DNA of 56,230 nucleotides from positions 1-56,230 of the forward strand of contig JABUFC010000020.1 of the NCBI GenBank assembly GCA_013314715.1. Direction: 5' to 3'. Both the position numbers and the translations under genes were made by a program. Of this stretch, positions 1 through 6,226 are shown one piece after another (within the stretch, counting starts at the first letter, position 1; every line of letters begins with the position of its first letter). Source of the stretch: Bacteroidales bacterium (GTDB taxonomy: Bacteria > Bacteroidota > Bacteroidia > Bacteroidales > GWA2-32-17). A model generated the notes under the pieces. The model saw nothing but the letters and a program-made list of their open reading frames with translations. It searched no databases and was not told where the DNA came from.

Positions 1-2
1 AT

Positions 3-186
3 GTCTTAATCCTTGCAAAGTTTTTCCAAACAACGCTAGTTGTTGGTAGAATTTTAATGGACTATGCACTACGACACCCACATTTTCAAATTTCCTAATT
101 TCCACATTACCATGTCTTAATCCTTGCGAAGTTCTTCCAAACAACGCTAGTTGTTGGTAGAATTTTAATGGACAATGTACTACGAC
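3..186 (-). repeat. Two expanded CRISPR repeats with a shared 36-bp insertion
   Basis: Repeats at 3-75 and 114-186 are 73 bp long. Each has the first 13 and the last 24 bases of the normal repeat, separated by 36 extra bases (16-51 and 127-162). The two insertions differ at only two positions and contain an imperfect inverted repeat (CCAAACAAC, then GTTGTTGG). The outer flanks of the second copy match the consensus exactly, while the first copy has further substitutions. They enclose a 38-bp spacer (76-113), and a normal spacer (187-224) follows. Confidence 0.9.
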
Positions 187-2774
187 GTTGGCGATTGTTT
201 TATATCGTCTGAACCTGTTACAGGGTCTTAATCCTTGTTTTAATGGACAATGTACTACGACTAGTGGTTTTGTGTAGTAAACGGTAATAGTTATTCAAGG
301 TCTTAATCCTTGTTTTAATGGACAATGTACTACGACGCCGTCACTGCAGGACATTCTTAACGCTCCAGAGTTGTCTTAATCCTTGTTTTAATGGACAATG
401 TACTACGACGATTATGAGAATTTGCCATACTATTTTGATTATGGTATAGTCTTAATCCTTGTTTTAATGGACAATGTACTACGACAGGGTTATCTTACAG
501 ACGAACAACTCTTAATTAGGAGTCTTAATCCTTGTTTTAATGGACAATGTACTACGACTAATGTCAGCTCCAGAGTTTCAGGCAGACAAAGAAAAGTCTT
601 AATCCTTGTTTTAATGGACAATGTACTACGACAACAGGAAAATAATTTGTAAAGTATGATAAAAGTCAGTCTTAATCCTTGTTTTAATGGACAATGTACT
701 ACGACGTTATTATGGAAACAAAAGAATTAGCAAAAATTGTCTTAATCCTTGTTTTAATGGACAATGTACTACGACTTTTAATGTTGATTATTACTCTGGA
801 GACCCGTCTTATAAGTCTTAATCCTTGTTTTAATGGACAATGTACTACGACATCACTGGAAGAAATTCTCAATGCTCCAGAGTTTCAGGGTCTTAATCCT
901 TGTTTTAATGGACAATGTACTACGACTTGTCCGTTCGACGTAATGGACGACTAATCTCGTTGTCTTAATCCTTGTTTTAATGGACAATGTACTACGACGG
1001 AAGTGAGATATTCATTTTCATTGAAGATGGCAATAGTCTTAATCCTTGTTTTAATGGACAATGTACTACGACGTCTCAAATGGTGACAATGTCGCCATTC
1101 GAGAAAACCGTCTTAATCCTTGTTTTAATGGACAATGTACTACGACAAATTATAAAAATCAGCACTTACCAAAAAGGCGACAATGTCTTAATCCTTGTTT
1201 TAATGGACAATGTACTACGACGCCATAAAGACGCCAGCAACGTTGCCACATGGCTATAGTCTTAATCCTTGTTTTAATGGACAATGTACTACGACAACTC
1301 GAAGATGTGATGCAAGAAATTGCATCACAGTCTTAATCCTTGTTTTAATGGACAATGTACTACGACCGGACATATTTGTCCGTTCGACGTAACGGGAAAT
1401 TGATCGTCTTAATCCTTGTTTTAATGGACAATGTACTACGACATACTTATTTGTCGCTCAGACGAAACGGCAAGCTCAGTCTTAATCCTTGTTTTAATGG
1501 ACAATGTACTACGACACTTATTTGTCGCTCAGACGAAACGGACGACTCATCTGTCTTAATCCTTGTTTTAATGGACAATGTACTACGACAGAAATGTTAA
1601 ATTACTTTGAAAACAATATAGATTTTGTCTTAATCCTTGTTTTAATGGACAATGTACTACGACAACAAGTTAGGGAGTATTAATAAAAAAAATAAAATAG
1701 TCTTAATCCTTGTTTTAATGGACAATGTACTACGACTTGAGATTCAAAAAGGAAGAAATCAGTATAACCGTGGTCTTAATCCTTGTTTTAATGGACAATG
1801 TACTACGACTTTATCAGAAAAACGACAGGAGTTATCTTTCCTGTCGTAGTCTTAATCCTTGTTTTAATGGACAATGTACTACGACTTATATTTGTTGATA
1901 ACGGTAGCATTGTAGCAATGCTAGTCTTAATCCTTGTTTTAATGGACAATGTACTACGACATAGAATATACGAAATGTATAAACTCGAAAGTTTGTCTTA
2001 ATCCTTGTTTTAATGGACAATGTACTACGACAGATACTTACAGGATAACTATAACGGTGAAAGAAGTGTCTTAATCCTTGTTTTAATGGACAATGTACTA
2101 CGACGAAAAGAAACAAGAAGAAAAGAAGGAGGTGGACTGTCTTAATCCTTGTTTTAATGGACAATGTACTACGACGACCAAAAAGGCTTTATGAACTATT
2201 ACAAGGCAGGCGAGTCTTAATCCTTGTTTTAATGGACAATGTACTACGACAATATATAGCTAAGCCGTTTGATATTGATAAGTTTCTGTCTTAATCCTTG
2301 TTTTAATGGACAATGTACTACGACCTCAGCCATCAGCCCAAGCAATCTTGGGTGAAGGAGCAGTCTTAATCCTTGTTTTAATGGACAATGTACTACGACT
2401 ATACATAACAGAACGCCTACTCGACCGATTGTTTGAGTCTTAATCCTTGTTTTAATGGACAATGTACTACGACAAAGCGTGAATTTGCCGAACGTATGGC
2501 AACCGATACGGGTCTTAATCCTTGTTTTAATGGACAATGTACTACGACCTTATAAAAAATAAAATTATAGATGAAGTGGATGAATGGGTCTTAATCCTTG
2601 TTTTAATGGACAATGTACTACGACCCATACATTATTAAAGAGTTAAAAAAATATTTTACTACAAGTCTTAATCCTTGTTTTAATGGACAATGTACTACGA
2701 CACTTGCCAAGACGTCGAGCAAAGATATAGATATCGAGTCTTAATCCTTGTTTTAATGGACAATGTACTACGAC
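3..2774 (-). CRISPR. CRISPR array, 37 repeats and 36 spacers (type III-A locus)
   Basis: Thirty-five near-identical 37-bp repeats (225-261 through 2738-2774) plus two altered copies at the left end alternate with 36 spacers of 33-40 bp. On the + strand the repeat starts GTCTTAATCC and ends ATGTACTACGAC; on the minus strand it ends GGATTAAGAC, giving a likely 8-nt crRNA 5' handle ATTAAGAC. Transcription is inferred to run leftward. The AT-rich leader and a promoter lie at the right end beside cas2, the altered repeats lie at the left end, and most spacers read as coding sense on the + strand, so minus-strand crRNA would be antisense to mRNA. The array may continue beyond the left edge of the window. 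Short open frames inside it come from repeat translation and are not genes. Confidence 0.98.
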
Positions 2775-3020
2775 AGCAGATTTTTAATGATTTGATAATC
2801 AGTATCGTTTAAGAAAATTTAAGTTAAAATTAACATTTGTTAACATTTCAACACCCTGCACGCATTTAGCGATTTTAACACTTTTTTAACATTTCAACAA
2901 TTTGCAATAATATCGTTTTAACAAATTTTTAACATTTGTTAACGTATTTTAACAATCACAATCGGTCAAAGAACTTGGTACAAATATATAAATATATCAG
3001 ATAAATTCCAAAAAAATCAT
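2775..3020 (-). promoter_or_regulatory. CRISPR leader
   Basis: This is a 246-bp AT-rich, gene-free stretch between the last repeat and the cas2 stop codon. It has several copies of the motif TTAACATTT followed by GTTAAC or CAACA (near 2830, 2840, 2886 and 2929), some forming imperfect inverted repeats. It ends on the right with a promoter pointing into the array. Position, composition and the intact terminal repeat fit a leader where new spacers are inserted; the role of the TTAACATTT motifs as adaptation or protein-binding sites is inference. Confidence 0.75.
2981..3012 (-). promoter_or_regulatory. Predicted pre-crRNA promoter
   Basis: On the minus strand TTTG (3012-3009) is followed after 20 nt by TATATTTG (2988-2981). 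This matches the Bacteroidetes sigma-A pattern of a -33 TTTG and a -7 TAnnTTTG. Transcription would start near 2974 and run about 200 nt of leader before the first repeat. The site lies just downstream of the cas2 stop codon, so the array has its own promoter. Confidence 0.65.
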
Positions 3021-3473
3021 TTAAAAAAATAAAATATCTTTATTGCCTGTAATTATTTCTATATCGATGTTTTTTCCTATTATTTTCATGGCTTTAATTT
3101 CGTCGGTCGAAATAGGTACTATTAAAATACTATCGTTATTTTCGTATGCTTCTTGAACTTCTTGCAGTGTTTGTTTTATTTCATGGTATATGGCATGGGG
3201 AGTATCGGCTATAAAAATGCTTTTTTGTATTCGAATTAAGCCTTTTCGTTCTAAATATTTAGCAATGAGGTTACGTACACGGTTGTTTTCAATATCGTAC
3301 ATTACAAAATAAAGCATATTTCTTTGTTTGTTTTGTTTTATTAACGATTGCAATTGATTTATTCTATCTATAAGTTGGTTAAGTTCTTCAAAATTTTTAT
3401 TATTAGATTGTTCTTTATTTTTTGAAGCTTGAATAATTAATTTTTTAAATTTTTCTACATTTAGTGTTTTCAT
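3021..3473 (-). CDS. cas2: Cas2 with an N-terminal extension
   Basis: This is the CRISPR adaptation protein that pairs with Cas1 to capture and integrate spacers. Residues 53-150 form a typical Cas2 domain: MLYFVMYDIEN carries the conserved Asp after strand 1, and IQKSIFIADT and ILIVPIS form later strands. Residues 1-52 are an unusual, charged, Asn/Gln-rich, probably helical extension; plain Cas2 is usually about 90-100 residues. The ATG at 3473 lies 2 nt after the stop of the upstream primase-polymerase gene, which favours translational coupling and therefore the long form, although Met53 is a possible alternative start. It is the last gene of the leftward cas1-CAPP-cas2 unit. Confidence 0.93.
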   Translation of the reverse strand: MKTLNVEKFKKLIIQASKNKEQSNNKNFEELNQLIDRINQLQSLIKQNKQRNMLYFVMYDIENNRVRNLIAKYLERKGLIRIQKSIFIADTPHAIYHEIKQTLQEVQEAYENNDSILIVPISTDEIKAMKIIGKNIDIEIITGNKDILFF

Positions 3474-3475
3474 TA

Positions 3476-4474
3476 TTAAATTGATAATAGTTGTTGAATA
3501 AATTGAAGTACAATAAGTCCTAATTCTCCATCGCTTCCGTTTTTGGGAGTTCTAACAGCAGAGAATCCTTTTTTGCCATAGAAAATATTAATTTCGCACC
3601 ATCGATGTTGCAAGCAAATTTTAAGTTTTTTGCCATATTGAATATTTTCTATTTTTTCTATGAATAAACCTTGTTGTTCGAGTTGAGTTACGATGGAGGG
3701 TATAATTGCGTTTAGCTTTTCGGGCACATAAGGTATTTTTTGAGGTTGTTTATAGTTTGGATTCAGTTTTTGCTTGATATTTAAAAGGATGTCGTCAGAT
3801 AGGGTAGTTTGTTGGGTTTGAGTTGTAGGATGATTTTTTTCGTATGCAATAATTTGTTTTTGCAATTGTTCTATTTCGAGTGTATTATCTAAATTTATAA
3901 ATTCGTTATAGTTAATAGCCAGGCTTTGATAATTGACAAAAACTTCTGGGTCAAAGCTTAAAAAAGTAGCGCGTGTGGCATCGCAAGTTTTTAAATCGAT
4001 AAGTTCTTCGAATTGATACTGTTGTGCAAATTTAATAGCAAAAAGTTTATAAAAGTTTTTATAAAGTGCTATATCGTTTATTCGTGGTTGAAGTTTAAAT
4101 AATATTTTTAGTCCCTCGTTGCTTGGCGATGTAAAAGCACACAATACATTTGTGTTGGATGCTATTTGTTTTTTTACTTGATTAGGTGTAAGGTTTTGTT
4201 TTGATAAATGATCGATATCGATAATAAGATAATGGCTGTATGCAAAATTTTCGGTTCTTCGATGTGGTGGATTAAAAATAGATACAGTAAAATAAGGTAA
4301 CATGGTTTTGAGTTTTCGATATGCTTGTACATCGATGGTTTGTATTCGACGCAATTCTTCTATTTGATGTATTAAGGGTTTATATTCGCCCTTAATAATA
4401 TTAATAAGTTGATCAAAACTTATTTTAGCCAGTAAGTCGCCGCTTTGTTGAATATTTTTTCCTAACATGAACAT
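3476..4474 (-). CDS. CRISPR-associated primase-polymerase-like protein (BT4734/VirE-N type AEP domain)
   Basis: The first ~190 residues resemble the BT4734-like/VirE N-terminal domain of the archaeo-eukaryotic primase superfamily common in Bacteroidetes. A YLIIDIDHL stretch supplies a DxD pair (D86, D88), SPSNEGLK (116-123) fits the second motif, and TRATFLSFDPEVF supplies the third Asp (D175). The C-terminal ~100 residues are not recognised. Primase-polymerases of this kind sit with cas1 and cas2 in some type III loci (CAPPs) and are implicated in adaptation, perhaps by processing or copying prespacers. Here it lies between cas1 and cas2, 17 nt after cas1 and 2 nt before cas2. Met3 (4468) could also be the start. 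Confidence 0.8.
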   Translation of the reverse strand: MFMLGKNIQQSGDLLAKISFDQLINIIKGEYKPLIHQIEELRRIQTIDVQAYRKLKTMLPYFTVSIFNPPHRRTENFAYSHYLIIDIDHLSKQNLTPNQVKKQIASNTNVLCAFTSPSNEGLKILFKLQPRINDIALYKNFYKLFAIKFAQQYQFEELIDLKTCDATRATFLSFDPEVFVNYQSLAINYNEFINLDNTLEIEQLQKQIIAYEKNHPTTQTQQTTLSDDILLNIKQKLNPNYKQPQKIPYVPEKLNAIIPSIVTQLEQQGLFIEKIENIQYGKKLKICLQHRWCEINIFYGKKGFSAVRTPKNGSDGELGLIVLQFIQQLLSI

Positions 4475-4491
4475 GGTAGCAATATTTTAAA

Positions 4492-5487
4492 TTATAAATT
4501 TAAAAAATATTGAGCAAGTTGTTGTGCATATATATTAATATGTGTTAGTCGAGAACGTTCGAGATTATTGATGGTAATAATCTCGTTAAGATAATCGTTT
4601 ATCGATTGTATAAGTATTCTTTTTCCAGCAGCTTCTAACCAATAGGAACCATTATCTTGAATACTAAACCAATCTTCGGTAGGTGCTTCTTGCAGACATA
4701 AGTCGCATACAATATAATCGATCCATTGTCGGAATAATTCTATAATGTCAAAAACCAAGACGGGGCGGTTATAATTTTCGCGATGAAAAACTCCTAGATA
4801 GGGGTCTATGCCGGCTTTTATTAAAGCGCTTTCTATTTTACCATATAAAATACCGTAGCCGTAATTGAGCAGGCAGTTAAACATATCGAATGCGGGATGT
4901 TGGCTACGTTGTTCGAACCGATAAGGTTCTGGTAAAAGTTGCGATAATGTTTCGAAATAACGTTTACTAGCTATGCCTTCCCATCCTCTTATGCTTGGTG
5001 CTATATCGCTAATGGTTTCACCTTCAATTTGTTCAATTTTTTGAATATAGTCTTTTAAGGCGGTAATGGTTTGTAAAAAGTTAGGATTGTTTTGCCAAAA
5101 ATTTTTATCGATATCTTGTTTGCTTACTAAAGAATAGAGTAACGCCGTTTGATTTTTTATTTTCTCAATCAATATTTCTTTAATCCATGATATAGCCTTT
5201 TGTGAGTATATAAAATCGGCTTGTTTTTGGCGAATGGTAGAAATAGAACCATAGTTAACACTCCATATACGTCCCTTGGGGGTTCCTGTGTTATCGAGAA
5301 ATAATACGTCTATTTCGTGTTCAATGGCAAGCATTACTGCATCGCTTGTTATTTTGGCTCCTTTACTTATATAAATATTTTTTACTTTTTGGGGGTCGAT
5401 ATATTGTTTTCCTTCGCTATGTATAATTAAAAATTGCCGATTCTCTACATGCAGCGAGCTTCCAAAATTATTTAAAAAAATTTCCAT
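4492..5487 (-). CDS. cas1: Cas1 integrase
   Basis: Cas1 is the metal-dependent integrase of spacer acquisition. The 331-residue protein has the N-terminal beta domain (MEIFLNNFGSSLHV onward) and the helical catalytic domain. The catalytic Glu sits in GWEGIASKRYF, the His in GVFHRENYNRP, and the third acidic residue in VFDIIELFRQW. The ATG at 5487 is preferred over an upstream start because MEIFLNNFG begins the conserved first strand and the upstream codons run into the cas6 promoter region. It is not fused to a reverse transcriptase. It is the first gene of the leftward adaptation unit, divergent from cas6. Confidence 0.95.
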   Translation of the reverse strand: MEIFLNNFGSSLHVENRQFLIIHSEGKQYIDPQKVKNIYISKGAKITSDAVMLAIEHEIDVLFLDNTGTPKGRIWSVNYGSISTIRQKQADFIYSQKAISWIKEILIEKIKNQTALLYSLVSKQDIDKNFWQNNPNFLQTITALKDYIQKIEQIEGETISDIAPSIRGWEGIASKRYFETLSQLLPEPYRFEQRSQHPAFDMFNCLLNYGYGILYGKIESALIKAGIDPYLGVFHRENYNRPVLVFDIIELFRQWIDYIVCDLCLQEAPTEDWFSIQDNGSYWLEAAGKRILIQSINDYLNEIITINNLERSRLTHINIYAQQLAQYFLNL

Positions 5488-5516
5488 AATTTTATTAAAA
5501 TTTAAAAAAATATTTT

Positions 5517-5535
5517 TACATTTGCATCGATGCAA
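5517..5535 (+). promoter_or_regulatory. cas6 promoter element overlapping a 14-bp palindrome
   Basis: The 55-bp gap between divergent cas1 and cas6 contains TACATTTG (5517-5524), a perfect Bacteroidetes -7 element for rightward transcription. It overlaps a perfect palindrome TTGCATCGATGCAA (5522-5535). No convincing -33 box is visible. The palindrome covers the predicted start region of the cas6-csm operon and could be an operator; that role is inference. Confidence 0.5.
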
Positions 5536-5542
5536 CAAATTT

Positions 5543-6226
5543 ATGAAAAAATTAAAAACTCTCTATATTTCTTTTGAGAATGAAATAAAAATCAACGAAT
5601 TGTATGCATTTAGGTCGGCTATTATCGAAAAAGCAGGACGAAATCATATATTATTTCATAATCATCTCGATGCAGAAAAATATCTCTATCGCTATCCGCA
5701 AATACAATATAAAATAATAAATAATAAACCATCGTTATTATGCCTCGAAAAAGGTATAGACGAAATACATCATTTTTTTATTAAGCCGAGTTGGGATTTG
5801 CAATTATACAACCGAACTTATGAGGTAAAAGTTAGAAAATTACAAGTCAATCAGTTTACCATGCAAGTATGGGACCATGTATTTGTTTATAACCTTTACC
5901 GATGGAATCCATTAAGTCAAAATAATTATGTAAAATTTAAAGAATTACAAAATAGCGACCACCAAAAACAAATGTTACAAAAAATTTTGATCGGTAATAT
6001 ACTATCTTTTGCCAAAGGTATTGAATGGACTATTGACAAAGAAATAAAAGTAGAACTTAATTATGTTTCTGATGTAAAATGGTTACGCTACAAACAAAAT
6101 AAATTAGCATGTTTCGATGTGCAATTTAAAAGCAATGTTTTTCTGCCCAATTATATTGGTTTAGGGAAACATGCCTCACTTGGATTTGGAATAGTAAAAC
6201 AGTTAAAAGGTAAGAAAAATGAATAA
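5543..6226 (+). CDS. cas6: Cas6 crRNA-processing endoribonuclease
   Basis: Cas6 cuts pre-crRNA within the repeats to give crRNAs with an 8-nt 5' handle. The 227-residue protein ends with the hallmark glycine-rich loop, YIGLGKHASLGFGIVK, and has the two-RAMP-domain size of the family. His residues near position 40 (ILFHNHLD) are candidates for catalysis, but I cannot assign the active site with certainty. The ATG at 5543 is chosen because the seven codons before it would start at a TTG inside the promoter palindrome. It is the first gene of the csm operon and overlaps cas10 by 8 nt (ATGAATAA). Confidence 0.85.
   Translation: MKKLKTLYISFENEIKINELYAFRSAIIEKAGRNHILFHNHLDAEKYLYRYPQIQYKIINNKPSLLCLEKGIDEIHHFFIKPSWDLQLYNRTYEVKVRKLQVNQFTMQVWDHVFVYNLYRWNPLSQNNYVKFKELQNSDHQKQMLQKILIGNILSFAKGIEWTIDKEIKVELNYVSDVKWLRYKQNKLACFDVQFKSNVFLPNYIGLGKHASLGFGIVKQLKGKKNE

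Noticed and set aside
76-113. Spacer at 76-113 as a self-derived low-complexity sequence
   Set aside because: The CCACATTTTCAAATTTCC style is reminiscent of common low-complexity DNA in Bacteroidetes, but nothing in this window matches it, so no self-targeting claim is made.
3-186. Left-end leader hypothesis: that the expanded repeats are the newest
   Set aside because: It would explain their sharing of an insertion, but the right end has the leader-like sequence, the promoter, cas2 and intact repeats, and spacer coding sense also favours leftward transcription. It is kept only as the alternative in the finding.
1073-1184. Spacers 1073-1109 and 1147-1184 appear related (GDN peptides)
   Set aside because: The shared stretch is only about nine bases and partly comes from the adjoining repeat, so the similarity is too weak to claim a common target.
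398-2537. Short open reading frames running through the CRISPR array on both strands, with repeated peptides
   Set aside because: They consist of translated repeats joined by spacers; the repeat length (37 bp) is not a multiple of three and frames simply shift, so they are not genes.
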